This document shows, one piece after another, positions 44,636 through 53,204 of a stretch of DNA of 64,000 nt. This DNA is from Motiliproteus sp036961355 (GTDB lineage: Bacteria > Pseudomonadota > Gammaproteobacteria > Pseudomonadales > Balneatricaceae). The stretch covers positions 139,145 through 203,144 of the forward strand of contig JBALVL010000001.1 of NCBI GenBank assembly GCA_036961355.1, in the 5' to 3' direction. The notes below the pieces were generated by a model. It saw only the letters and a program-made list of their open reading frames with translations, was not told the DNA's origin and made no database searches. How positions within the stretch are numbered: position 1 is the stretch's first letter; every line of letters begins with the position of its first letter. A program made the position numbers and the translations under genes.

Positions 44636-45985
44636 GTGGATACCACTCAGCAAGACGTACTAAACGCAGATAGTTCATCCCAATCCCAACGGGGATTTCT
44701 CGACCGTTATTTCAAACTTTCAGAACACAAAACCAGCATCAAGACCGAGCTTATCGCGGGTCTAACCACCTTTGTCACCATGGGTTACATCATCTTTGTT
44801 AACCCCAACATCATGGCCGACGCCGGTATGGATCACGGTGCCGCCTTTGTTGCCACCTGTCTCGGTGCGGCGTTGGGTTGTTTCCTGATGGGTCTATATG
44901 CCAACTGGCCGGTCGGCCTAGCACCGGGCATGGGTCTTAACGCCTTCTTCACCTACACCGTTGTCGGTGAGATGGGCTACCAGTGGGAAGTAGCGCTCGG
45001 TGCGGTATTTATTTCGGGTGTAATCTTCGCCATCCTCAGTATCTGGAAGGTGCGTGAATGGCTACTTAACAGTATCCCGATGAGCCTGCGTTTTGCCATG
45101 TCCGCCGGGGTCGGTCTGTTCCTTGGTCTGATCGGCCTGAAAACCGCCGGTATCGTGGTTGATAACTCGGCCACTCTGCTATCGATGGGGTCATTCCTTG
45201 AACCCGCTACCCTACTGGCCGCAGTGTGCTTCTTGATGATCGCCGCCCTGTCCTACCACAACGTCTTTGGTGCGGTATTTATCAGCATCCTGGTGGTGAC
45301 TTTTGCCGGTTGGGGTCTTGGACTGGTTGAGTACAACGGTATTATGTCGATGCCACCCAGCATTGCTCCGACGCTGATGGCACTGGATATCCGTGGCGCT
45401 ATGGAGGTCGGCATGATCAGCGTAATTCTGGCCTTCCTGTTCGTCAACATGTTCGACACCGCCGGTACCCTGATGGGCGTTGCCACCCGCGCCAACCTGA
45501 TCCGTGAAGACGGTTATATCGAGAATATGAGCAAGGCGTTGAAAGCTGACAGTACCTCGAGTGTCTTTGGTGCGTTGTTCGGTTGCCCACCGGTTACCAG
45601 CTACGTAGAAAGTGCTGCTGGTGTTGCTGCCGGTGGCCGTACCGGGCTGACTGCAGTTACCGTCGGTCTGTTGTTTGTTGCAGCGATGTTCCTGGCGCCA
45701 CTGGCCGGCATGATTCCCGCCTACGCCACCGCTGGCGCCCTGATCTATGTGGCGATGCTGATGATGACCGGTATGAAGCACATCGACTGGGACGACGTGA
45801 CTAACACCATCCCTGCGATCATCATGGTGGTGATGATGCCACTGACATTCTCGATCGCCAACGGTGTGGCGATGGGGTTTGTCACCTATACCGCACTGAA
45901 GCTGTGTGCCGGTAAGAGCAGCGAAATTTCGCTGAGCATCTACGTGCTAACCGCAATCTTCATCGGCAAGTTTATTTTTCTGTAA
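44636..45985 (+). CDS. Purine permease, NCS2/AzgA family
   Basis: Inner-membrane proton symporter for hypoxanthine, guanine or adenine in known relatives. The 449-residue protein has about 12-14 helices. Signatures: GLTTFVTMGYIIFVNPNI, GLAPGMGLNAFFTY and the second half MFDTAGTLMGVATRANL and FGCPPVTSYVESAAGVAAGGRTGLT. GTG start at 44636 with AGGAG nine bases upstream. A GntR operator lies upstream and a strong terminator downstream, so it is monocistronic. Substrate choice among purine bases cannot be told from sequence. Confidence 0.92.
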   Translation: MDTTQQDVLNADSSSQSQRGFLDRYFKLSEHKTSIKTELIAGLTTFVTMGYIIFVNPNIMADAGMDHGAAFVATCLGAALGCFLMGLYANWPVGLAPGMGLNAFFTYTVVGEMGYQWEVALGAVFISGVIFAILSIWKVREWLLNSIPMSLRFAMSAGVGLFLGLIGLKTAGIVVDNSATLLSMGSFLEPATLLAAVCFLMIAALSYHNVFGAVFISILVVTFAGWGLGLVEYNGIMSMPPSIAPTLMALDIRGAMEVGMISVILAFLFVNMFDTAGTLMGVATRANLIREDGYIENMSKALKADSTSSVFGALFGCPPVTSYVESAAGVAAGGRTGLTAVTVGLLFVAAMFLAPLAGMIPAYATAGALIYVAMLMMTGMKHIDWDDVTNTIPAIIMVVMMPLTFSIANGVAMGFVTYTALKLCAGKSSEISLSIYVLTAIFIGKFIFL

Positions 45986-46005
45986 GGGCTAGACCCCCTA
46001 CAATG

Positions 46006-46033
46006 AAGGCCCTCGCGTATGAGGGCCTTTTGT
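46006..46033 (+). terminator. Rho-independent terminator of the purine permease
   Basis: AAGGCCCTC (46006-46014), loop GCGTAT, GAGGGCCTT (46021-46029), then TT and a T-rich tail. Confidence 0.85.
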
Positions 46034-46080
46034 CGTTTTGATTATGACCTTTTACTTCTCAACCCACTCGGATAACTACA

Positions 46081-46710
46081 ATGCCCCTAGATACTTGGCT
46101 ACTGTTCTGCTCAGCCTCACTGCTGGTGATCCTGATTCCGGGACCGCTGTCCCTGCTGATGATCACCAATAGCCTCAACCACGGCATTATCAAATCGACG
46201 CCGGCGTTTATCGGTGGCACCAGCGCCTCTGTGATCCTGTTAACCGCTTCGGCTACCGGTCTCGGCGCGTTATTGTTGGCATCAGAAAGCCTGTTCACCG
46301 CGATCCGTTATGCCGGTGCCCTTTACTTGATCTATCTGGGTTACCGGACCTGGCAAGACGCCCGCCAATGCGGCGACAACATTGCCGAGAGTGCAACAAC
46401 AGCCACGCCACGCTTCAGCGCCATGTTTTGGCGCGCCTTCAGTCTGGGTATCAGCAACCCGAAAGATATTTTATTCTTCGTTGCCTTCTTGCCACAATTT
46501 ATCGATCCCCAGGGATCAATGGCGACACAACTTTTGGTGATGACCGCCAGCTGGTGTGTGCTCGATCTGACCAGCAAGTTATTGTATGGCAGCAGTGCAA
46601 AAGTGATGGCACCGGCTTTGCGCAAAGCCCGTAATCTGCAACGCTTTAATCGCATCAGCGCCGGACTGTTTGTCAGTGCCGGTACCGCTGTATTGTTCAA
46701 GTCCGCCTGA
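46081..46710 (+). CDS. LysE-family amino-acid exporter
   Basis: Inner-membrane exporter of 209 residues with about six helices. RhtB/LysE signatures: N-terminal IPGPLSLLMITNSLNHG, YLIYLGYRTWQDA, FSLGISNPKDILFFVAFLPQFIDP and RISAGLFVSAGTAVL. The substrate may be threonine, homoserine or lysine in relatives. It is followed within 25 bp by the mini-ORF array and the GreA/B-like gene, so the two may be co-transcribed. Confidence 0.88.
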   Translation: MPLDTWLLFCSASLLVILIPGPLSLLMITNSLNHGIIKSTPAFIGGTSASVILLTASATGLGALLLASESLFTAIRYAGALYLIYLGYRTWQDARQCGDNIAESATTATPRFSAMFWRAFSLGISNPKDILFFVAFLPQFIDPQGSMATQLLVMTASWCVLDLTSKLLYGSSAKVMAPALRKARNLQRFNRISAGLFVSAGTAVLFKSA

Positions 46711-46724
46711 CAGGCGCGGCACTA

Positions 46725-46780
46725 TCACTCACATGAAGTCACTCACATGAAGTCGCTGGCATGAAATCGCTGACATGAAT
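46725..46780 (+). repeat. 14-bp tandem array forming three coupled mini-ORFs
   Basis: Four 14-bp units (46725-46738, 46739-46752, 46753-46766, 46767-46780) each contain CATGAA. Starting at 46733, 46747 and 46761, three ORFs read Met-Lys-Ser-Leu-Thr/Ala-stop, and each stop overlaps the next ATG as ATGA. The fourth ATG (46775) is the start of the next gene. Confidence 0.8.
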
Positions 46781-47269
46781 AAAGCCTCTCTGGTCACTCA
46801 AATTATCGAGCAGCTAAACCAGCAGCTCGATACCTTATTGCAAGCCAGCGACCAGGCACATCAATCGGCCACCCACAGCGAAAACCGGGCAGAAAATAAG
46901 TACGACACCTTAGGGTTGGAGGCCGCCTACTTAGCTCACGGTCTGTCGATAAGGGCGCAAGAGCTGCAACAGACGATCACCGCTCTGGGGCATTGGGCCA
47001 TTCCCGACTACCAACACAGCGACGCCATCGGCCTTGGCGCGTTAGTCACGATAGATACCCCATCCGGGCAACAAAAGCAGGTACTTCTGGCAGCACAAGG
47101 AGGCGGTCTCAAATGTTATCAGGGTAAAGATCCAACCGTCCAAACTGTCACCGTAGTGACCCCTGCAACACCGCTGGGCACCGCGCTAACCGGACGCTTT
47201 GTCGGCGATGAGATCAGCTTACAAATAGCGGGATCAACAATTCATTACAGCATTGTCGATCTGGTTTGA
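46775..47269 (+). CDS. GreA/GreB-family transcription elongation factor-like protein
   Basis: A 164-residue protein. The N-terminal part is helical (about residues 1-75, with ENKYDTLGLEAAYLAHGLSIRAQEL), as in Gre-like coiled coils. The C-terminal part follows the GreA/B C-domain pattern: VTPATPLGTALTGRFVGDEISLQIAG ending in HYSIVDLV. It lacks the long acidic coiled-coil tip of true GreA, so RNA-cleavage stimulation is uncertain; Rnk is a comparable relative. No ribosome-binding site is visible; the start is embedded in the mini-ORF array, so initiation is probably re-initiation. Confidence 0.75.
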   Translation: MNKASLVTQIIEQLNQQLDTLLQASDQAHQSATHSENRAENKYDTLGLEAAYLAHGLSIRAQELQQTITALGHWAIPDYQHSDAIGLGALVTIDTPSGQQKQVLLAAQGGGLKCYQGKDPTVQTVTVVTPATPLGTALTGRFVGDEISLQIAGSTIHYSIVDLV

Positions 47270-47346
47270 CTGACACCATAGGCAGCTACATATATCGACC
47301 AGAAACAACACTGAATTTCAACCCTTTCAATACACCAAAAGACCCG

Positions 47347-47352
47347 TATAAT
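47347..47352 (+). promoter_or_regulatory. Probable -10 element upstream of the GIY-YIG/coiled-coil gene
   Basis: Perfect TATAAT, with TTTCAA (47325-47330) as a weak -35. It would give a leader of about 160 bases, in which CCCCATCTGTCAGCTGGCAGAACGGGG-like pairing (about 47365-47392) can form a hairpin. Confidence 0.45.
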
Positions 47353-47516
47353 GCCCGCCTCTCGCCCCATCTGTCAGCTGGCAGAACGGGGTATTCAGAG
47401 CTCTTAAAACAACGGATATACGGTGTACTAATTACGTTTATTTCATCTCAACTACCGTCGTATTCGAATCATCCCAAAGCTGTTTATTCTCATCATTCTT
47501 CTGTTGTAGGTTGTCT

Positions 47517-49022
47517 GTGATCGTCTTCAAAATATTAAGCAAAATCAGTGGTCAGCATTATGTCGGTTCCTGTCGTGGCGACATCTTCGAACGTTGGCAG
47601 TTATACCTCAACGCGGCGGAAGCCGGTCTCGATTTCCCCCTGTATAAAGAAATTCGCGAGCACGGCGATGCCCAGTTCACCATCGCCGAACTCGATTTCG
47701 CTGAAGAGATCAGCGAACTAAAAGAGATGGAGTTACTACATACCATCGAACTTAACGCCCGTTCGCTTCGCGGCCATAAATTCGGTTTGAGTGAAAGTGT
47801 TGTTAAACGCCGTCGCCAGGTCGCACACGAGAACGCCTGGAAGAAAGAGATTCCAGCTGAAGATAAGTCACTTACCGCTGCCCCTGTTAGCAAGCCAGCT
47901 GTTAGCAAACCTGCGATAAAGAAAACCGTTATCAAAAAGGCTCCGCTTAACACTCAGCCAATCACAGCCCAACAACCGGCTAAACCCCGTACCACCGCGC
48001 CTCAATCAAGCGCCACAATAACAACGACCAAAACAGCAACAAAGGCCGTCAACTCGACAACGGTGACAGCCTCTCAACCATCTGACGGCGATAAATTGCA
48101 CAATACCTACGCCGAACAAGAGCTCCAAAAAACACTTTTTGCCGAAAGCATTGGGCTACTGGTTCGTACCCTGAGTAGCGTCGAGCAGATCAACACCCAG
48201 CAACAGCACGCCCGTGAAGAAGCTGAATCATTGTCGCAAGCGCTGATCGCCTCCGATAACGCCTTGCAACAGTTACTACAGCAACAACAACAAGCCGCAA
48301 TCAAGGCCGAGCAGGCGATGGCAGCAGTCGAAGCCTCACAACAAGCCAACCAGGCACTAGTGGCCGCTCAGCAGCAAGCGCTACAGTGTTCATCTTCAAC
48401 CCTCAACGCGTTGGATCAAAACCAACAAAATCTGGATCAGACCCAGTTACTGCAACAGCAATTGACCGAGCTGCTGGGCCGCCTGAAAAACAGTTCGGCG
48501 ACTCAACCTGCTAAAACTAATCCAGTTGCAGCTTCTCCTGTGGCTGAGCCTTCAGTCGCCGCTATAGCACAGACTCAAAGTGCAGAACAATCTGCCCCTA
48601 CTACCCCTGACCAGCTTCTGAGCGTAGTTACACGTACAACGATAGCCACTGAATCGGCAGAGCTACACAGCGATGAAGACAAAGCTCGCCACCAGCTACT
48701 ACAGACCGAAGAGTCAAAAATGATCAATCAACTCAAGCAACTCGACCAGCTGCTTGTGCAACAGCCAAACAATCCGAGCGAAGCAACAGGTCAGGTCATG
48801 GCACCTACCCGTGCCTGGATCGCCGGTGCTGAATCAGCTACCGACAAAACAACCGATAGCGCCCAACTGCTCAAACAAGCACCGACACCGACCGTTATTC
48901 GACGCCGCAGCCGGGTCAGCCAACCAACACCCTCCCTCCCAAACAAGGCCAACTCAAACCTAACCAACAACGCTCAACAACCCACGACCAGCCGCAAACG
49001 GCTGAGTATTAAGCTCAACTAG
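47517..49022 (+). CDS. GIY-YIG-like domain protein with Q-rich coiled coil
   Basis: A 501-residue protein from GTG at 47517. Residues about 1-90 match a GIY-YIG endonuclease layout: ISGQHYVGSCRGDIFERWQLY, then plain-helix FPLYKEIREHGDAQFTIAEL and a Glu-rich helix EISELKEMELLHTIEL. A Lys/Thr/Pro-rich linker follows (about 120-180), then a long Gln/Ala coiled coil (about 230-330), and a disordered C-terminus. The YVG replaces YIG, and the catalytic Arg is in FERW. I do not recognise the full-length protein; the domain may be structural rather than catalytic. Confidence 0.6.
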   Translation: MIVFKILSKISGQHYVGSCRGDIFERWQLYLNAAEAGLDFPLYKEIREHGDAQFTIAELDFAEEISELKEMELLHTIELNARSLRGHKFGLSESVVKRRRQVAHENAWKKEIPAEDKSLTAAPVSKPAVSKPAIKKTVIKKAPLNTQPITAQQPAKPRTTAPQSSATITTTKTATKAVNSTTVTASQPSDGDKLHNTYAEQELQKTLFAESIGLLVRTLSSVEQINTQQQHAREEAESLSQALIASDNALQQLLQQQQQAAIKAEQAMAAVEASQQANQALVAAQQQALQCSSSTLNALDQNQQNLDQTQLLQQQLTELLGRLKNSSATQPAKTNPVAASPVAEPSVAAIAQTQSAEQSAPTTPDQLLSVVTRTTIATESAELHSDEDKARHQLLQTEESKMINQLKQLDQLLVQQPNNPSEATGQVMAPTRAWIAGAESATDKTTDSAQLLKQAPTPTVIRRRSRVSQPTPSLPNKANSNLTNNAQQPTTSRKRLSIKLN

Positions 49023-49052
49023 AAAACCGGGCGTTTCGTGAAATATGACCTC

Positions 49053-49077
49053 GCGCAGTGCTAAACAACGACTGCGC
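49053..49077. terminator. Hairpin between convergent genes
   Basis: GCGCAGT (49053-49059) pairs with ACTGCGC (49071-49077). No T run. It separates the coiled-coil gene from the lipoprotein gene. Confidence 0.4.
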
Positions 49078-49081
49078 TAGG

Positions 49082-50023
49082 TTAGTTCGCGTTGTTCGCT
49101 TCCATTTCCGTCCCGCCTTCCAGATTGCAGGATTTCAATGAAGTGATGAAGGCGGTTCCTGAGCCAATTTTACAACTAATCAGCTCAAAACCTGTCCCTT
49201 GGGCCATTTCACGGTTAGTCACCAGATGTTGCGGCATGTTTTTTTGATGTTTGTTGTTCAGTCGGCCGCTAAGGCTAACTTGCTTCCCTGCACTGTCGTG
49301 CCCGACAGCATTCCAAGTACTTGCCTGTTTTTTCCAGCCGCCTTTCATCAACTGGTTCTCACCACAATAGAGATACCACTGCCCCTCCATTGCCCTCTTG
49401 GTTGCCTTAGTCCAATAGCCGCTACAGATCATCTGATCGTCGCTATCCTTGAAGACGATCCAGCTCATTGTTTTAGCGCCAAAAGGTAAAGTCCAAAGCT
49501 CACCTCGTAACGTTTGGTCATTTGTAGAAAGAACCGTTGGTACCGCGACGCTGTTTAAATGGCTGTAAAGGCTCGAAACAACATCTTTCTTGGTGGCGAT
49601 AAAACCGCCTTTACAGCCACTATCTGTTCCCGAGATTGCTTGCAGGTAATACCCCTCACCCCCATCCGATTTTAAACGCCCATGCACCACCAGATCACGA
49701 TCTGGGTTGGCGTTGTAATAGGAATTGAAGCTACCGATTGTTTGTCTGAGGAAAAGATTTCCCTGTGAGTCAACTAAGCCGGCATCACCACCGAACTGCA
49801 TTGTGCCAACGCGTCCCTGCTCAATGAAGATCGGTAAATTACGTTGCCCTACGTTGCAGTGAAAGTTACCAGTACTTTTGTGCTGGTACTCATTCTTCAT
49901 CATCAATTGCAGTGACCAGATGCCATCATACTTGCCACTCAAGTCCGCCTGCTTGGGCTTCGGCATCGTTGCCATACAACCGCCAAGCCAAACCACGAGT
50001 ACTATCAAAAATAGCTTATTCAT
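49082..50023 (-). CDS. Hypothetical lipoprotein
   Basis: A 313-residue protein with a typical lipoprotein signal: MNKLFLIVLVVWLGGC, with the lipobox Cys at 16. Residues after Met 20 show no recognised domain. The mature part has alternating aromatic strands and about eight further Cys (GNFHCNVGQ, DSGCKGGF, MICSGYWTK, WYLYCGEN), suggesting a secreted beta-rich fold with disulfides. Start is clear. It is monocistronic and could be a surface or envelope protein. Confidence 0.65.
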   Translation of the reverse strand: MNKLFLIVLVVWLGGCMATMPKPKQADLSGKYDGIWSLQLMMKNEYQHKSTGNFHCNVGQRNLPIFIEQGRVGTMQFGGDAGLVDSQGNLFLRQTIGSFNSYYNANPDRDLVVHGRLKSDGGEGYYLQAISGTDSGCKGGFIATKKDVVSSLYSHLNSVAVPTVLSTNDQTLRGELWTLPFGAKTMSWIVFKDSDDQMICSGYWTKATKRAMEGQWYLYCGENQLMKGGWKKQASTWNAVGHDSAGKQVSLSGRLNNKHQKNMPQHLVTNREMAQGTGFELISCKIGSGTAFITSLKSCNLEGGTEMEANNAN

Positions 50024-50233
50024 TTGATATCCTTATATTTTTATCCGTCCTAAGCCACATCTTAATATACTCACGGATAATTCAATACAAAAACAAAGGA
50101 TTAGTCATAAGCCTGTCTCATTCGTCAGTTGGGGCCGAGAAACACCCGCTGTACTTGAAATTTGTTCATACCCAACGCCAAACCACCTTCTATCCTCCTT
50201 AAAGAATCGACTGATCGCCAACAAGGAGTGGTT

Positions 50234-51718
50234 ATGAATAAGCTGATTATCTGTTGCGACGGCACGTGGAATGCCCCCGACCATGAGGACGAAGGTGTTC
50301 CAGCACCGAGTAATGTCTACAAACTGTTCTGTGCATTAGACACGTCACAGGATCACCAGCAACTGACCCGCTACCAGTCGGGTATCGGTACCGGCGGGCT
50401 GCTCGATAAAGCGATGGGCGGTGCGGTTGGTTACGGATTAAGCCAGGATATTCGTGACTGTTACCAATGGCTGGCCAACAAATACCGGCCAGGCGATGCC
50501 GTTTACCTGTTCGGGTTTAGCCGGGGCGCTTATACCGCACGTAGTCTGGCGGGGATGATCGGCCGCTTCGGGATCGTCAAGCTGGCACCGAGGCAGGACT
50601 GGGAACAACTGGTGAAGAAGATCTACCGCGACGGTTATCGCAACCGTGCACCAACCGAATCCCTAGGGGCTGAGTTTCATCCGGATTCAGACAAGGTGCA
50701 CTTTGTGGGTGTCTGGGATACCGTCGGGGCGCTCGGTATCCCCGATGATAAGGCGCTGCTCAATATCTTTGATAATCCCATCGCTTACAGTTTTCATGAT
50801 ACCCAGCTCGGCAACAATATCGCGATCGCCCGCCACGCGGTTGCGCTTGATGAAAAGCGCGGCAGCTTCACCCCGACACTGTGGGATACCCAAAATTACA
50901 GCGGCGACGTACAACAACTCTGGTTCCCCGGTGTTCACTGCGATGTTGGCGGAGGCTACAAGGAGCATGGCTTGTCCGATGGCGCATTGCAGTGGCTAAT
51001 CGACGAAGCACACCGAGCGGGTCTGATTTTTATTAGCGACGTAATCGATCAAATCGAGCCCAATCCGCACGATATCAAACACGAGTCCTATAACGGCATA
51101 ATGAAGGCACTCGATTCTATGCCCCGTTCGATTCCCCGCCTTGATGGCAGTGATAACTTCCATCCTTCGGTTGATCAGCGCCGCAGCCAAACGCCGATCA
51201 ACCAGGGGGCTTACCTGCCCACTCACCGAATCGATCACCAGCCGTTTAGCATCGATATCTACGCTAAGAATCCCTGGAACTGGACGGGAATCTACCTGCA
51301 AGCAGGAAAAAGCTACCAATTTGATGCCAGTGGCCAATGGATGGACGCATCCATAAGAACCGGACCAGCAGGTGCCGACGACGGTAAGTTCCACGTCGGA
51401 GAGATCGCTCATATGGCAGGAACCGTGACTGGCTGGTTTGAGAAAGGCTGGAAAGGGGTATTTGGCAACGAGCAAGCCAACTTTTTTGGTACCAAACGGA
51501 TCGAGCACGCCGACTGGTTTACACTGATCGGCGCTGTCGCCGATGGCGGTAACCCCAAAGCTGACGGCACTCCGCAACGTGCCACCCTAATAGAAATCGG
51601 TGAAAAACAGCTGTTCCATTGCCACAAATCGGGCTACCTGTATTGCTTCGCCAACGATGCCTGGGGCTTTTATCACAACAACCGAGGTTACCTGACACTA
51701 ACGATCAAACAACTGTGA
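50234..51718 (+). CDS. DUF2235 hydrolase with C-terminal LecA-like domain
   Basis: A 494-residue protein. The N-terminal DUF2235 alpha/beta hydrolase domain (about residues 1-290) shows LIICCDGTWNAP, the nucleophile elbow GFSRGAYTARSLAG and GVWDTVGALG. The C-terminal part (about 340-494) resembles the PA-IL (LecA) galactose-binding lectin fold: NWTGIYLQAGKSYQFDASGQWMD at its start and CFANDAWGFYHNNRGYLTL at its end. DUF2235 proteins include T6SS phospholipase effectors, but no T6SS gene is here. ATG at 50234 has AAGGAG just upstream. Confidence 0.8.
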   Translation: MNKLIICCDGTWNAPDHEDEGVPAPSNVYKLFCALDTSQDHQQLTRYQSGIGTGGLLDKAMGGAVGYGLSQDIRDCYQWLANKYRPGDAVYLFGFSRGAYTARSLAGMIGRFGIVKLAPRQDWEQLVKKIYRDGYRNRAPTESLGAEFHPDSDKVHFVGVWDTVGALGIPDDKALLNIFDNPIAYSFHDTQLGNNIAIARHAVALDEKRGSFTPTLWDTQNYSGDVQQLWFPGVHCDVGGGYKEHGLSDGALQWLIDEAHRAGLIFISDVIDQIEPNPHDIKHESYNGIMKALDSMPRSIPRLDGSDNFHPSVDQRRSQTPINQGAYLPTHRIDHQPFSIDIYAKNPWNWTGIYLQAGKSYQFDASGQWMDASIRTGPAGADDGKFHVGEIAHMAGTVTGWFEKGWKGVFGNEQANFFGTKRIEHADWFTLIGAVADGGNPKADGTPQRATLIEIGEKQLFHCHKSGYLYCFANDAWGFYHNNRGYLTLTIKQL

Positions 51719-51861
51719 TACTGCCTACTACGTCTCGGCTAAATCCTAACACCGCGCCGATCAAAATCTGCTATACCTTTGATATAACAAATATAAAAAA
51801 CACCTAACTGCATATGCAGTCTCAACGGAGCAACTAGACCCCATCATCCAGACAGGACATT

Positions 51862-53124
51862 ATGGAAAGCAGTCTGTCTCAATTGATCTTATTAGCATCG
51901 GCCCTGGCGATCGGTTTACTGGTTGGGGTCGAACGCGGCTGGAACAACCGGGAACTGGCCGACGGCAAACGACTGGCAGGATTACGAACCTTCGGGCTGA
52001 TCGGTTTACTGGGCGGCATCACCGGACTATTAAGCACCATTGTCGGCGAGCTCATTCTAAGCGTGGTGTTTGCCTCAATCGCTGCTTTGGTCGTTACCGC
52101 CTATCTGGTCAACCGCCGCACCGGCTCCAATGTCAGCGCAACTACGCACGTCGCCATACTGGTCACCTTTCTGCTCGGCGTTCTGGCCGGCCTCGATCAG
52201 GTCATCGTCGCAGCAGCTTGCGGTGTCGTAACAACGCTGCTGCTACGCGCCAAACGTTTCCTGCACCGGTTATTGCAGCAACTCACCCAACAGGAACTCA
52301 ACGCCGGTCTGCAACTGCTGATGATCTCGCTGGTATTGTTACCGGTACTGCCTGATCAGGGCTACGGTCCATGGCAGGCACTCAACCCCTACGAAATCTG
52401 GTGGATGGTGGTGTTGATCGCCTCAATTTCATTTATCGGCTACTTCCTGATCCGCATCGTCGGCACCCAGCGCGGCATACTGATGACGGGACTGGCAGGC
52501 GGTTTGCTGTCATCGACCGCCCTAACCTTGCAACTAGCCCGAATCGCCCGCACTCAACCCGCACTGCAACCGCATTGCAGCACCGGCGTACTGCTGGCTT
52601 GCGGCATCATGTTCCCTCGGGTGATATTGGTCGCGGGCCTGATCAAACCTGAGCTGGTAGTCCACCTGTACCTACCGCTAGGTGTGATGGCAATCGTCAC
52701 CTTTGGTTGCACGTTATTACAACTCAACCTCGCCAACGGTCACGCAATTACCGATCAGGTGCCGCTAAAAAACCCGTTAGAACTGATCCCCGCATTACTG
52801 TTCGGTTTGCTGCTAGCCGCCGTCGCTTTGATGGGGCAAGCCACTGTTGAATGGATCGGCGAGTCAGGCTTGCTACTGCTGGCACTTGCCTCGGGGGTCG
52901 CCGACGTTGATGCCATCAATCTGACATTGGCACGGATGGCTGCAAACAACATCCTGCTAGAAACCGCCGCTCTTGGCATAATCCTCGCCAGCGCCTCCAA
53001 CACCCTGTTCAAAAGCGCGCTGGCCGTGTTCGCCGGTGGCCGGGCGATGTTCAGCAGTGTCATGCTCCCTTTGGCTGCAGCAGCAGCAAGTGGTTTGCTT
53101 TGTAGCTGGTTGCTGTCAGCTTGA
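51862..53124 (+). CDS. MgtC/DUF4010-family membrane protein
   Basis: A 420-residue membrane protein with about ten helices. The N-terminal 120 residues match MgtC/SapB (AIGLLVGVERGWNNRELADG, TFGLIGLLGGITGLLST, TTHVAILVTFLLGVLAG). The rest is the DUF4010 region (LALASGVADVDAINLTLARM). The MgtC-like part in other proteins is linked to Mg2+ limitation and P-type ATPase control; the role of this long form is unknown. It is monocistronic. Confidence 0.85.
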   Translation: MESSLSQLILLASALAIGLLVGVERGWNNRELADGKRLAGLRTFGLIGLLGGITGLLSTIVGELILSVVFASIAALVVTAYLVNRRTGSNVSATTHVAILVTFLLGVLAGLDQVIVAAACGVVTTLLLRAKRFLHRLLQQLTQQELNAGLQLLMISLVLLPVLPDQGYGPWQALNPYEIWWMVVLIASISFIGYFLIRIVGTQRGILMTGLAGGLLSSTALTLQLARIARTQPALQPHCSTGVLLACGIMFPRVILVAGLIKPELVVHLYLPLGVMAIVTFGCTLLQLNLANGHAITDQVPLKNPLELIPALLFGLLLAAVALMGQATVEWIGESGLLLLALASGVADVDAINLTLARMAANNILLETAALGIILASASNTLFKSALAVFAGGRAMFSSVMLPLAAAAASGLLCSWLLSA

Positions 53125-53204
53125 TGTGTAACTCCTAATCTCAGCACCATGAGCAAAGACCGCCTAGTGTCTTATAATCGGTGGCGAATCAGGCCCGTCT
53201 GGCA

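Noticed and set aside
47266..47520. 84-residue reading frame starting with TTG
   Set aside because: It contains a good -10 promoter element, overlaps the ends of two better genes and has no protein-like composition.
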